Source of the DNA: Sphingobacterium shayense
GTDB taxonomy: Bacteria; Bacteroidota; Bacteroidia; Sphingobacteriales; Sphingobacteriaceae
NCBI RefSeq assembly: GCF_013179575.1
Contig: NZ_JABMCQ010000017.1
Span: forward strand, 1-40,660
Direction: 5' to 3'
DNA length: 40,660 bases
Shown here: one piece after another, positions 24,514 through 33,623 of the stretch
Position numbering within the stretch: position 1 is the first letter of the stretch
Layout: every line of letters starts with the position of its first letter
The notes under the pieces: generated by a model
Database searches by the model: none
Seen by the model: only the letters and a program-made list of their open reading frames with translations
Told to the model about the DNA's origin: nothing
Made by a program: the position numbers and the translations under genes

Positions 24514-26473
24514 ATCTGTTTCTTACTTGGCTATGGTGGACATAATATTCTTTTTTCGGCGCCGACGAGCCAGCACTCTTTATAGGAGTCTTTATGGTAT
24601 CTTGTTTCTTTTGTAAGGTATCTTTGTTCGTTTCTTCTTTTGTTTGCTCGGGAAGAAAATTAGCATTGAAAATACGGTCTTGTACATGTTTTGGCATAGT
24701 GATCGTATCGTTGATGTATTTTTCGACGAGCATACTCGCAATGGGCCCAGCCCATACTCCTCCATATCCAGCGTTCTCTACGAAGACCGCAATAGCAATC
24801 TTTGGGTTAACCCTCGGTGCGAATGCAAAAAACACTGCATGGTGTTTCCCATGCGGATTTTGAGCGGTTCCAGTCTTTCCGCACATTTCAATACCTTTTA
24901 TTCTGAGGCTATATCCGGTACCACCTGGCATATTCACCACCCGACTCATCCCTTCAATTACGGGTTCATAATATTTTGAATCGACGCCAGCACTTATTTT
25001 TTCGACGAATTCATCTTTAATTATTTTTTTCTCGCCGATTCCTTTTACCAGATGTGGGCGGTAGTAAAACCCACGATTGGCAACTATTGCCATAACATTA
25101 GCCATTTGAAGTGGTGTGATACCCAATTCACCTTGCCCGATAGATAAGGAAATGTTGTAACCGGAACGCCATTTCTCGCTTCCAAAACGTTTGGAATAAA
25201 AATCTGAGGTTGGTACCATTCCAGAACGTTCGCCTGGTAAATCTATGCCAAGTTTTACGCCTAATCCGAATTTTTGTAAAGCTTCTCTCCATAAATCATA
25301 AGCTTTTGGACCCGACATTCCTCGTGAATCAATCATCTTCGCGTAGGTATAGCCGTAATAGGTGTTGCAAGAGCGTTGAATCGATCGCACAAGGTCTGTT
25401 GGTCCACAAACATGTGTGCAACGCATGATTGCTCGCCCGCCGCGCCCGTAGCGATAGCCACCTGGGCAGTTGAAAATTGTATGCTCATCGATCAAACCTG
25501 CTTGTTGCGCAGTAAGAGCGGAAACGACCTTAAACACCGAGCCAGGCGGGTAGGATGCTTGAATCGGACGAATAAACAGTGGACGGTTTTCGTCATTTAA
25601 TAGCTTCATATAGTTATTGCCACGTTCTCGACCTACCATAAGGTTAGGGTCGTAGGAAGGGCCACTTACGAAAGAAAGAATTTCTCCCGTTGAAGGTTCT
25701 ATCGCGACGACTGATCCAGCTTTTCCCTTCATGAGTTTCTCGGCTAATACCTGTAGATCTTGGTCGATGGTTGATATCAAACCTTCTCCTGAGACTGCTA
25801 GAGTGTCGTATTTTCCTTCCATAAATATACCTTTTGGTCTGTTAAGGGCATCGACCATTTGGTTTTTAACCCCCCGTTGTCCCCGCAAAAGGTCTTCATA
25901 GGAACGTTCTATCCCACCACCACCAATATAATCGCCAGGACGGTAGAATCCTCCAGATCGCTCGATATCTTTATCGTTAACTTCCTGAATGAAACCTAAG
26001 AGTTGTGGTGCTATACTATCGGGATAACTTCTAACGGTTCTATTTTGTACATAGAAGCCCCTAAACTTATAAAGATGTTCCTGTAGTTGCGCGTATACAG
26101 TTGCAGAAAGCTGTTTTTCAAATATGGAAGCACGGTATGGTGAATGTGCCCGGGCTTTGTTCATTCTCGATTCAAATCCTTCTTTGTCAATATCTATTAG
26201 TTGACAAAGAAGTGCCGTATCAATTTCTACGGCTTCTCGAGGGGTAACCAGTAGATCATAGACAGGCTCATTTTGGACAAGGACCTTTCCGTTTCTGTCG
26301 TAAATTACTCCCCTGGCAGGATACACCACCACTTTCCGTAAAACGTTGTTGTTAGCTGAGAGCAAGTAGGAGTCGTCAATAATCTGAATGTAAAACAGCC
26401 GGATAGCAATAATTGCCGCAACCGCTATGAAAATTCCCTGAATTACAAATTTACGTGCAAAAAAACTATTCAT
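24506..26473 (-). CDS. mrdA: Penicillin-binding protein 2
   Basis: Monofunctional transpeptidase of the elongasome, RodA's partner. 655 residues: a single N-terminal membrane anchor (residues 10-30), a pedestal domain starting with VYPARGVIYDRNGKVL, and a transpeptidase domain. Active-site motifs are Ser312-V-F-Lys315 (PPGSVFK), Ser368-C-Asn370 (RSCN), and KTG at 533-535 (CGKTGTAQ). Between them lies a Cys-bearing loop (NCPGGY, RCTHVCGP). A charged Lys/Thr/Gln-rich tail of about 50 residues ends in YYVHHSQVRNRYE. Lies 17 bases after mreD and overlaps rodA by 8. Confidence 0.96.
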   Translation of the reverse strand: MNSFFARKFVIQGIFIAVAAIIAIRLFYIQIIDDSYLLSANNNVLRKVVVYPARGVIYDRNGKVLVQNEPVYDLLVTPREAVEIDTALLCQLIDIDKEGFESRMNKARAHSPYRASIFEKQLSATVYAQLQEHLYKFRGFYVQNRTVRSYPDSIAPQLLGFIQEVNDKDIERSGGFYRPGDYIGGGGIERSYEDLLRGQRGVKNQMVDALNRPKGIFMEGKYDTLAVSGEGLISTIDQDLQVLAEKLMKGKAGSVVAIEPSTGEILSFVSGPSYDPNLMVGRERGNNYMKLLNDENRPLFIRPIQASYPPGSVFKVVSALTAQQAGLIDEHTIFNCPGGYRYGRGGRAIMRCTHVCGPTDLVRSIQRSCNTYYGYTYAKMIDSRGMSGPKAYDLWREALQKFGLGVKLGIDLPGERSGMVPTSDFYSKRFGSEKWRSGYNISLSIGQGELGITPLQMANVMAIVANRGFYYRPHLVKGIGEKKIIKDEFVEKISAGVDSKYYEPVIEGMSRVVNMPGGTGYSLRIKGIEMCGKTGTAQNPHGKHHAVFFAFAPRVNPKIAIAVFVENAGYGGVWAGPIASMLVEKYINDTITMPKHVQDRIFNANFLPEQTKEETNKDTLQKKQDTIKTPIKSAGSSAPKKEYYVHHSQVRNRYE

Positions 26474-26490
26474 TACCCAACCTATCCCTT

Positions 26491-27018
26491 TTAAAAACTG
26501 CTGATCCGTGATTTCCTCTTATAAGTCAATAAACCGATCAAGAGAAGAACACATACTGTAAATATACTACTTAATATTGTGCTTGCTAGTGTATGTAGAA
26601 AATTAGAAAAAGAAAATGTCTCTACCATAAAAAGACAAAAGTGGTGGAGCAAACTTCCAAAAAAGATATATGAAAGAAACCATTTTGTTCCCATTTCTCC
26701 GATCGAAGGCGTATTGAAGGAGTCTTTGATTTCGACTTCTAATGTTATTTTGTGAAAGAATATTCGGAATAATGCGAGCGCGGTACATGCGGCGGCGTGT
26801 ACCCCGATAGAATCGTAAAACGCGTCAACTGTCAAGCCTGTTAAAAAAGCTAAAAAAAACAACAACAGGTTCGGAAGACCAATTGGCAGTAATAGGATGA
26901 ATAATATGTAAGGAAACGCGGCCACAACATTGTAATATCCGATATTTTTGAAAAGCGCAATCTGCAATAGCATTAGCACAATAAATCGGGCGATATTTGA
27001 GATTAGTACCTTACTCAT
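26491..27018 (-). CDS. mreD: Rod shape-determining protein MreD
   Basis: Small integral membrane component of the elongation complex. 175 residues from the ATG at 27018; a GTG three codons earlier is possible. About five hydrophobic segments, with the conserved LLLFFLAFLTGLTVDAFYDSIGVHAAACTALALFR region typical of MreD. Its start overlaps the end of mreC by 8 bases, indicating coupled translation. Confidence 0.92.
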   Translation of the reverse strand: MSKVLISNIARFIVLMLLQIALFKNIGYYNVVAAFPYILFILLLPIGLPNLLLFFLAFLTGLTVDAFYDSIGVHAAACTALALFRIFFHKITLEVEIKDSFNTPSIGEMGTKWFLSYIFFGSLLHHFCLFMVETFSFSNFLHTLASTILSSIFTVCVLLLIGLLTYKRKSRISSF

Positions 27019-27847
27019 GATTTTCACTTGTTGCTTCTAAAGTTGATTTTTCTTCGAGCATTAAGTCTCGTACAATATACACATGGCTGAGGTTACTGAA
27101 GTTCGTTGATAGTTTAATCTTTAAATCAAGAAAACTCTCACCCGAGGTAAGACCTGTCTCTTCAATTACTCCTACTTGTATTCCTTCAGGGAATAGGGAA
27201 TATCCTGAGGTGTACACCTTTTCTCCTTTTTTTACTTCAACATGATTCGGTACGTCTCGTACTGTACCGTACCGTGGGTCGATATTGTTTCCCCAAACAA
27301 GTGATCCGAATACCTCGGAACTATCTAAGGTTACCGAAATTCGAGTATCTGGATGAAGAAGTGATTGTACGGAGCTGAAATGTGCCGATGTTTGAAGGAC
27401 GATCCCGACAACTCCGTTAGAGGTGATAACACCCATTCCTTTTTCAATACCGTCGATGGTTCCTTTATCAAGGGTTAGATAGTTGCTTTTCTGATGGACG
27501 CTATTGTTTGCAACTTGAGCTACGATAAACTCATAACGACCTTGTTGAATCGAATCTGCTAAATATACAGAGTCAGCCGTAGTGTCTGCTTGTAAAATAT
27601 TCTGGATCTGCTGACGTAAAAGTACGTTTTCATCAGCGAGTTTTTTATTCGCTTCATCTAGAGCGAGGTAACCTTTCCAAGAGTTCACTCGTTGATAAAA
27701 GCTCCCTACTACAACGTTGGATGAATTGATGAAAGACGCTCGCTGAAAGTTGTTGTTACGAACAACCAATACGATCGAGAACGCAAAAAATAGAATGAAC
27801 CAGAAAATAGCATTATATCTTACCAGAAATAGCCAAAGGTTTTTCAT
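27011..27847 (-). CDS. mreC: Rod shape-determining protein MreC
   Basis: Periplasmic scaffold that links MreB to the PBP2-RodA enzymes. 278 residues: a short cytoplasmic tail, one membrane helix (AIFWFILFFAFSIVLVV), a coiled coil (about 55-90, LDEANKKLADENVLLRQQIQ), then the beta-barrel domain with TLDKGTIDGIEKGMGVITSNGVVGIV and GEKVYTSGYSLFPEGIQVG. It follows mreB after 79 bases that hold a 14-bp hairpin. Confidence 0.95.
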   Translation of the reverse strand: MKNLWLFLVRYNAIFWFILFFAFSIVLVVRNNNFQRASFINSSNVVVGSFYQRVNSWKGYLALDEANKKLADENVLLRQQIQNILQADTTADSVYLADSIQQGRYEFIVAQVANNSVHQKSNYLTLDKGTIDGIEKGMGVITSNGVVGIVLQTSAHFSSVQSLLHPDTRISVTLDSSEVFGSLVWGNNIDPRYGTVRDVPNHVEVKKGEKVYTSGYSLFPEGIQVGVIEETGLTSGESFLDLKIKLSTNFSNLSHVYIVRDLMLEEKSTLEATSENHE

Positions 27848-27866
27848 TCGTTTTCGCTGCTAACAA

Positions 27867-27906
27867 ATACGCGATATAGATTAGTAAAACTTTCTATATC
27901 GCGTAT
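27867..27906 (-). repeat. 14-bp hairpin between mreB and mreC
   Basis: Perfect inverted repeat ATACGCGATATAGA (27867-27880) and TCTATATCGCGTAT (27893-27906) with a 12-base loop, in the mreB-mreC gap. In the direction of transcription only TTTG follows, so termination would be partial at best. It could protect the mreB mRNA 3' end or lower expression of the downstream genes relative to mreB. Confidence 0.75.
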
Positions 27907-27926
27907 AAGTGATTAAGTATTAATTT

Positions 27927-28949
27927 TTATTGCATTAAAAATTTGAATCTTCCTATATTTTTTAACGCGATTCCCGTTCCTCTTACTACTGCACGAAGAG
28001 GATCTTCGGCTACGTGAACGGGCAATTTTGTTTTTGCTTGGATTCTCCGATCCAATCCTCGAAGCAAAGCTCCACCGCCGGTAAGATAGATTCCCGTTTG
28101 ATAAATATCTGCCGAAAGTTCAGGCGGAGTAATCTCTAACGCTTTTAGGATAGCTTCCTCTATTTTTGATATAGATTTATCTAAACAGTGTGCGATCTCG
28201 GTGTACGAAACTGTAATTTGCTTCGGGATACCTGTCATCAAGTCTCGCCCTTGGACAGCAAAGTCTGCTGGGGGATCTGAAAGCTCTGGTAATGCGGCGC
28301 CGACCTCAATTTTAATTTTTTCAGCGGTACGTTCTCCAATCATTATATTGTGTTGACGACGAATGTACTGAACAATGTCGGAATCAAAATTATCACCAGC
28401 AACTCTAATGGATTGATCGCAAACAATACCTGATAGAGCGATAACAGCGATTTCAGTAGTCCCCCCACCGATGTCGATGATCATATTTCCAACAGGTTCT
28501 TCGACATCAATTCCTATTCCAACAGCGGCAGCCATTGGTTCATGGATAAGATAGACTTCTTTCGCTCCGGCAATTTCAGCTGAATCGCGGACTGCGCGTT
28601 TCTCAACTTCAGTAATTCCCGATGGAATACAAACTACCATGCGTAATGAAGGGAAGAACCAAGATTTTCCATTGTTCACCAATTTGACCATCCCACGAAT
28701 AAGGTGCTCTGCCGCGGTAAAGTCGGCAATTACTCCATCACGTAACGGCCTTACAGTTTTAATATTGTCATGCGTCTTACCCTCCATTTGCATCGCTTGT
28801 CGTCCTATAGCAATTACCTTGTTTGTAGTACGATCGAATGCGACAATAGAGGGCTCGTCCACTACTACTTTGTCATTGTGTATGATTAGGGTGTTAGCAG
28901 TCCCCAAATCGATTGCAACCTCTTGCGTAAACCAGTTAAATAACCCCAT
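27927..28949 (-). CDS. mreB: Actin-like cytoskeletal protein MreB
   Basis: ATP-dependent actin homologue that forms membrane-bound filaments and directs cell-wall elongation. 340 residues, normal length. Seen are the N-terminal membrane-binding and phosphate-1 region FNWFTQEVAIDLGTANTLI, GVIADFTAAEHLIRGM, the phosphate-2 loop IDIGGGTTEIAVIALSGIV, and the adenosine-site LTGGGALLRGLDRRI. First gene of the shape operon. A -7-like TAGGTTTG lies on the minus strand at 28991-28984, without a clear -33. Confidence 0.97.
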   Translation of the reverse strand: MGLFNWFTQEVAIDLGTANTLIIHNDKVVVDEPSIVAFDRTTNKVIAIGRQAMQMEGKTHDNIKTVRPLRDGVIADFTAAEHLIRGMVKLVNNGKSWFFPSLRMVVCIPSGITEVEKRAVRDSAEIAGAKEVYLIHEPMAAAVGIGIDVEEPVGNMIIDIGGGTTEIAVIALSGIVCDQSIRVAGDNFDSDIVQYIRRQHNIMIGERTAEKIKIEVGAALPELSDPPADFAVQGRDLMTGIPKQITVSYTEIAHCLDKSISKIEEAILKALEITPPELSADIYQTGIYLTGGGALLRGLDRRIQAKTKLPVHVAEDPLRAVVRGTGIALKNIGRFKFLMQ

Positions 28950-29099
28950 TGAGTTCGTGTTGTCTTGATTTCAAATTTTAATGCAAACCTAATTAAAAAA
29001 AATGGTTTTCTCCACCTGTTCTATAGGAAAAAATGACGCACATCGTAAATCATTAATTGATTGAATTTAGCGCTACTTGCTAACAGTAAATATAAGGTT

Positions 29100-30761
29100 T
29101 TATTGTTTTAGAACTCCGATATAGTAATTAAATGTGTCGATTTCCAGATTTTCAATATTGTCAATTTTTAATCCAATAGGTTGGAAGGTAGACCCAACTT
29201 GATATCGCTGTAATTTATTTCCTTTTATTCCTAGGTGGACGGGCATATTAAACTCGTTCACCTCACTTATCCACCGAGCAATGAGCTCCTTTTTTTCGTT
29301 CAATCTGATCTCAAGAGTGGGGATACTTTTATGTTGCAGATATTGTGCAAATACTTTTGTCAGATCAACGCCACTCTGTTCGTTAATGTAGTTAACGATG
29401 TCATTGTAGTTAACCGTTTGATGATAAAACGTTTTATTCAATCCCCGTAGTATGCTACGCCATTTTTCGTCGTTTTCGATGATTGTACGAATCATGTTTA
29501 ATAAAACACCCCCTTTAACGTACATGTCGCCAGAACCTTCTTTATTTACACCGTAGGGCCCTTGAATTGCTGAATCATTTAAGATACCCTTCCGATTTCC
29601 ATGTACGTACGCCTGACTGGCATGTTTTCCGAAATGGTAATCAATAAAAAGCGCTTCAGAATAATTGGTGAAACTCTCATGTATCCACATATCAGCTAAA
29701 TCTTTTGAGGTAATATTGTTTCCGAACCACTCATGACCTGATTCATGGACAACAATGAAGTCCCATTTAAGCCCAAGCCCAGTTCCAGAATTGTCACGTC
29801 CGAGATATCCGTTTTGGTATTTATTTCCATAGGCAACAGCGCTTTGATGTTCCATGCCTAAGTGGGCTGTTTCGACAAGTTTATAGCCATCCTTATAGAA
29901 AGGATAGGGTCCAAACCAGTGTTCAAATGCTTGAAGTGTTTGAATCGCATTTTTTTTCAGGTGCGGTAATTTGTCTTTGTTTTCCTTTAAGACGTAATAA
30001 TCAAAAGAAAGTGGACCATTTTCTCCCTGGTAAATGTCTTGGGCATGATGGTAATCGCCAATATTTAGCGCGACATTGTAATTGTTGATCGGGTTGGTTA
30101 CCTTCCAATGATATTTTGTATGGTCTTTTCCGTCTTTTTCTGTTTTAACTAGTCGACCATTCGATACATTCATGACACCATTTGGCACGGAGACGGAGAT
30201 CAGCATGCTATCTACTTCGTCGGATTGATGATCTTTATTGGGCCACCAAACACTAGCTCCTAATCCCTGACATGCCGTAGCAACCCAAGGCTTTCCATTG
30301 CTATCTTTTTTCCAATCGAAACCTCCGTCCCAAGGTGCACGGGTGGCGGCGATAGGCGAACCTGAATAATGAACTAAAAAGGAGTCAACCTTTCCTTTTT
30401 CAATTGTATTTGGAAACTCAATGAAAACCGCGTTATAGGAACGAGTGAACGGAATGTCTTTTCCATTATACGTTACGTGATCGACCGAGAGATTGTCAAA
30501 AAGGTCAAACTGCAATTCTTCAAAATCATCAGTCGCAATGAACTTAAAAAGGTTGCTTCCCGAGATCGATTTATTTTCGATGTCTACTTTTATGTCTAAA
30601 TGGTAATACTGAATATCGTAACATGTACGAAAAGGGGTAAGTGTTCCTCGAAGAGTGTCTGCTTGGGTAAACAATTCACGCGCTTTCATTAATTGTGCAT
30701 TTCCTTGGTATGTAAGTGCACATAAAATTAGAAAGAGAAGTCCTGTTGCTTTTTTCATCAA
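29100..30761 (-). CDS. M1-family zinc metallopeptidase
   Basis: Exported aminopeptidase-like enzyme. 553 residues with a signal peptide (MMKKATGLLFLILCALTYQGNAQ). Zinc ligands are in HESGH (His339, Glu340, His343), with the third ligand Glu362 in WIHESFTNYSEA, at the standard spacing. The substrate N-terminus motif GAMEN is changed to GMEHQ (302-306), a common variant in Bacteroidota members whose exact specificity is uncertain. It lacks the large C-terminal helical domain of classical aminopeptidase N. It is monocistronic, with a -7-like TATATTTG on the minus strand at 30800-30793. Confidence 0.92.
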   Translation of the reverse strand: MMKKATGLLFLILCALTYQGNAQLMKARELFTQADTLRGTLTPFRTCYDIQYYHLDIKVDIENKSISGSNLFKFIATDDFEELQFDLFDNLSVDHVTYNGKDIPFTRSYNAVFIEFPNTIEKGKVDSFLVHYSGSPIAATRAPWDGGFDWKKDSNGKPWVATACQGLGASVWWPNKDHQSDEVDSMLISVSVPNGVMNVSNGRLVKTEKDGKDHTKYHWKVTNPINNYNVALNIGDYHHAQDIYQGENGPLSFDYYVLKENKDKLPHLKKNAIQTLQAFEHWFGPYPFYKDGYKLVETAHLGMEHQSAVAYGNKYQNGYLGRDNSGTGLGLKWDFIVVHESGHEWFGNNITSKDLADMWIHESFTNYSEALFIDYHFGKHASQAYVHGNRKGILNDSAIQGPYGVNKEGSGDMYVKGGVLLNMIRTIIENDEKWRSILRGLNKTFYHQTVNYNDIVNYINEQSGVDLTKVFAQYLQHKSIPTLEIRLNEKKELIARWISEVNEFNMPVHLGIKGNKLQRYQVGSTFQPIGLKIDNIENLEIDTFNYYIGVLKQ

Positions 30762-31119
30762 TATTGTTGGGTATATAAGTCAAAATAGGTCCCAAATATA
30801 AATAGCGATTTGATAAAAACAGCTATATATATGGAAATTCGTTTAATATGGATTACGATTGGTTAAAAAATGGCTATAAAAACGAGTGTTGGAAAATTAA
30901 ATCATCAGTATATATTGCGCATAGTTAGACTGTTAGGGAAGAGTGTTACGGTTTTGCTTATTTGTTTACAATAAATTTATTTTGCGGTTTTTGCGGTGTT
31001 AATTTGGGCTGTATTTTCAAGCATCTAAACATTTTAGTCGGTTTGGGTGTTCTAAAGAAAAGACATTAAACAGAATTAATCGGTATATTAAATATCTATA
31101 TACCTAAAATCGAGACAAC
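30762..31119. other. Gene-free divergent upstream region
   Basis: Lies between the M1 peptidase and a small lipoprotein gene reading the other way. Apart from the minus-strand -7-like box at 30793-30800 and a short direct repeat (TTTTGCGG then TTTTTGCGG, near 30979-30995), I see no structure, RNA gene or frame. Confidence 0.5.
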
Positions 31120-31362
31120 ATGAAAGTATTGAATTTTATTTTTTTGCTAGGTATGCTCTTAACGCTGTCTTCCTGTGGAAATGGACGGCAAGAAAGCGAG
31201 ACCACAGATAATCCCGGACCGGTAAATGAGATGGATCAATCGCGCTATAATTTGAATTCATCGGAAAAGTCTTTATACGGGACTACCGATACACTCAACC
31301 AAGATTCTTTAGCGCAGGACTCATTAGTTGATCAGGATTCATTATCTGAAATTCCCGAATAG
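31120..31362 (+). CDS. Small acidic lipoprotein
   Basis: 80 residues. The signal MKVLNFIFLLGMLLTLSSCGNG has a clear lipobox LSSC with Cys19 as the lipidation site. The mature part is disordered and acidic, rich in Ser, Asp, Gln and Asn, with the recurring unit QDSLAQDSLVDQDSLSE near the end. No family recognised; it is probably membrane-anchored in the envelope. A second small membrane protein gene follows about 150 bases downstream on the same strand. Confidence 0.75.
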   Translation: MKVLNFIFLLGMLLTLSSCGNGRQESETTDNPGPVNEMDQSRYNLNSSEKSLYGTTDTLNQDSLAQDSLVDQDSLSEIPE

Positions 31363-31513
31363 GATAGTTTTGTTAAGTAAGTTTCCGTTAAAGCTCGTAT
31401 TGCCAAACAATTGCATGTTTGATCTGTTTTTTCAATAAGATAGGGGAACTGCCGGCTTGAACAATCGGTGTTTCAAATATATATTAAACGTAGTCAACTA
31501 AAATTTTAATGTT

Positions 31514-31693
31514 ATGGAAGAGCAAAACGATAAATATAGTGAAGATGCGAATAGAGATAACACACCCCGTACAGAAATCCCTCAGACGGCTAAAAATGAG
31601 CCCAATGACGAGCCTGCCGGTAGAACTATTCCTTGGACAATGATTATAGCAATTGCGATTCTATTGCTCGTCTACTTTTTGTTTATCCGATAA
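31514..31693 (+). CDS. 59-residue tail-anchored membrane protein
   Basis: ATG at 31514, TAA at 31691-31693. The first 40 residues are polar and acidic (MEEQNDKYSEDANRDNT), followed by one hydrophobic helix at the C-terminus (WTMIIAIAILLLVYFLFIR). This layout predicts a protein with a cytoplasmic soluble part and a C-terminal membrane anchor. No family recognised. The 17-bp terminator hairpin that follows supports it being the end of a plus-strand transcript. Confidence 0.68.
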   Translation: MEEQNDKYSEDANRDNTPRTEIPQTAKNEPNDEPAGRTIPWTMIIAIAILLLVYFLFIR

Positions 31694-31740
31694 GTCTAAT
31701 TGGAACTTACAAATATCTTTTTTGTTCAGGCAAAAATAGT

Positions 31741-31784
31741 CAAATACAAAAGCCGAAGTATTGTTATTTCGGCTTTTGTATTTG
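31741..31784. terminator. Bidirectional terminator hairpin
   Basis: Perfect 17-bp stem CAAATACAAAAGCCGAA (31741-31757) and TTCGGCTTTTGTATTTG (31768-31784) with a 10-base loop, between the small plus-strand gene and the end of the minus-strand GH15 gene. The GC-rich core next to A/T runs in both arms fits a shared terminator. Confidence 0.8.
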
Positions 31785-31811
31785 TGACCTGTGGTGTCAT
31801 CGTTTGATGGA

Positions 31812-33623
31812 TTATTCGTATAGACTTTCAAAAAATGCAGGACTATCGAGTTTGGTTGCAATTCTATACGCGGCATTGACCAGGCCGACATGACTATATG
31901 CTTGGGGGAAATTTCCCCATTGGCTTCCATCTTGGTCGTTAACATCTTCGCTGAATAACATGAGATGGTTTCCGTAGGAAAGTAGTTTTTTAAAAACTTC
32001 CTGTGCTTCATCAAGCCTTCCAACACAGGCCAATGCTTCGACATACCAAAATGCACAGACCAAAAACGTCGCCTTTGGCTTGCCAAAGTCATCTCGATGA
32101 AGATAGCGGTAAAATAGTCCATTTTCTCCCTTTAACTCTTTTTCCAGTTCACAAAGATGGTTTTTAGCTTTTTCGCTCATTGGGTCCAGATAGTTCATCA
32201 TTATTAATTGCAAAGTAGAGGCGTCTAAATTACTTCCGCCTGCAGCATTTGTATAGGCTCCTCGCTTGGAATCGTAACAATCTTCAATATATGTTTTAGC
32301 CTTTTCCCGTAGTAGTGTCGCTCGGCTATGCAGCTCTGGAAAATCATATTGTTTCGCGATCTTGAGTGCAGCAGTGGCTCCGGCCCACTGGAATAAATTC
32401 GAATAACAGTGCCGATTTTCTAAGTTTCTAAACTCCCAAATACCAGCATCGTGTTCATCAATTGTCGATTCAATTTTATTTAAGATAAATGTTGTCCACT
32501 GTTCAGTAAACGAATGATTTTGATGTCTAAATCGATGATCTGTAAATAGGGGTAATAAAGCTATCATTGCTTGTCCATATACATCATTTTGAATATGTTC
32601 ATATGCTTGATTTCCGATACGTATAGGTTTATTTCCTAAATAACCATTGAGATGGTCTACGGTTTCTTCAGTGAGATCGTGCTGCCCCATGATGCCGTAA
32701 AGAGGCTGAAGACGTCCGCGATCGGTTTGGGTAATATTTGCTATATAAGCGGCATATTTTTCCATTTCTTCAAAATGGCCAATATGACTCAACGCTGTTA
32801 GAACATAATAACTATCGCGTAACCAACAGTAGCGATAGTCCCAGTTTCGACCGGAACCTGGAAACTCGGGTAAGCTCGTCGTACTGGCTGCAATTATTGC
32901 TCCGGTATCTTCATATTGATGGAGCTTTAGCGCAAGTGCCGAACGTATTACTTCTTTTTGATAAAATGACGGTATTGAAGCATGTTTTACCCATACTTGC
33001 CAATAATTTTTAGTTCGTTTAAAGAAATCTTCTGCGGTTCTTTCTATCGGGACTTCAAAAGGACTCCCGTAAGTTAAAATAAGATAAATTGGTTTCCCAA
33101 TTACGTAGGAAGTATCGTCAAAGATGTGACTAATAGGCATGTTGGTGGTTAGTCGCATTTTTACGTCTGCATATTCGTATTGGATGTGATTACTTCCTCT
33201 AAATTTCTCAAATTGCCCCTTGCCATAATTTAAAACAGGATTGCAAGTTACCAGGATTTTCGGATGTCCAGAAACGCGTTCAATTTTACGAATTAATACT
33301 AGGGGTTTGAAATATCGTTCGTATTGTTCAAATCGAGGAGCATAGTCCGTAACTTTATACCGCCCGTCATCACTATCGATCACCGTGGAAAGTATATTGG
33401 TATTCTCTACGTAGTACTGTTTACTTTCTTTTATTCCGGACTCGGGTTTAATCGAGAATTCTCCACCAGACTCTTTATCGAGCATTCCTCCAAAGACAAA
33501 AGAATCCTCGAATGTGGGCCAACATAACCAGCTTATATTCGTTGATTTTTCGACATGGGCAATATATGCGCAATTACCAATTATGCCACTCTCGTAGGTA
33601 TGTCTATTCTGATTGTACATCAT
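31812..33623 (-). CDS. GH15 family hydrolase, probable trehalase
   Basis: 603 residues, no signal peptide, so cytosolic. An N-terminal beta-sandwich (about 1-210) is followed by an (alpha/alpha)6 barrel with GRNWDYRYCWLRDSYYVL. The two expected catalytic glutamates are Glu397 in GIWEFRN (acid) and Glu559 in LFSEDVND (base). GH15 includes glucoamylases, glucodextranases and trehalases; the gene overlaps the trehalose-6-phosphate synthase/phosphatase gene by 20 bases, which favours trehalose as substrate. Substrate assignment is inference. A perfect hairpin terminator lies just downstream. Confidence 0.88.
   Translation of the reverse strand: MMYNQNRHTYESGIIGNCAYIAHVEKSTNISWLCWPTFEDSFVFGGMLDKESGGEFSIKPESGIKESKQYYVENTNILSTVIDSDDGRYKVTDYAPRFEQYERYFKPLVLIRKIERVSGHPKILVTCNPVLNYGKGQFEKFRGSNHIQYEYADVKMRLTTNMPISHIFDDTSYVIGKPIYLILTYGSPFEVPIERTAEDFFKRTKNYWQVWVKHASIPSFYQKEVIRSALALKLHQYEDTGAIIAASTTSLPEFPGSGRNWDYRYCWLRDSYYVLTALSHIGHFEEMEKYAAYIANITQTDRGRLQPLYGIMGQHDLTEETVDHLNGYLGNKPIRIGNQAYEHIQNDVYGQAMIALLPLFTDHRFRHQNHSFTEQWTTFILNKIESTIDEHDAGIWEFRNLENRHCYSNLFQWAGATAALKIAKQYDFPELHSRATLLREKAKTYIEDCYDSKRGAYTNAAGGSNLDASTLQLIMMNYLDPMSEKAKNHLCELEKELKGENGLFYRYLHRDDFGKPKATFLVCAFWYVEALACVGRLDEAQEVFKKLLSYGNHLMLFSEDVNDQDGSQWGNFPQAYSHVGLVNAAYRIATKLDSPAFFESLYE

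Noticed and set aside
31661-32122. 153-codon minus-strand frame
   Set aside because: It overlaps the GH15 gene C-terminus in another frame, and GH15 includes the catalytic Glu559 there; it also runs through the terminator hairpin.
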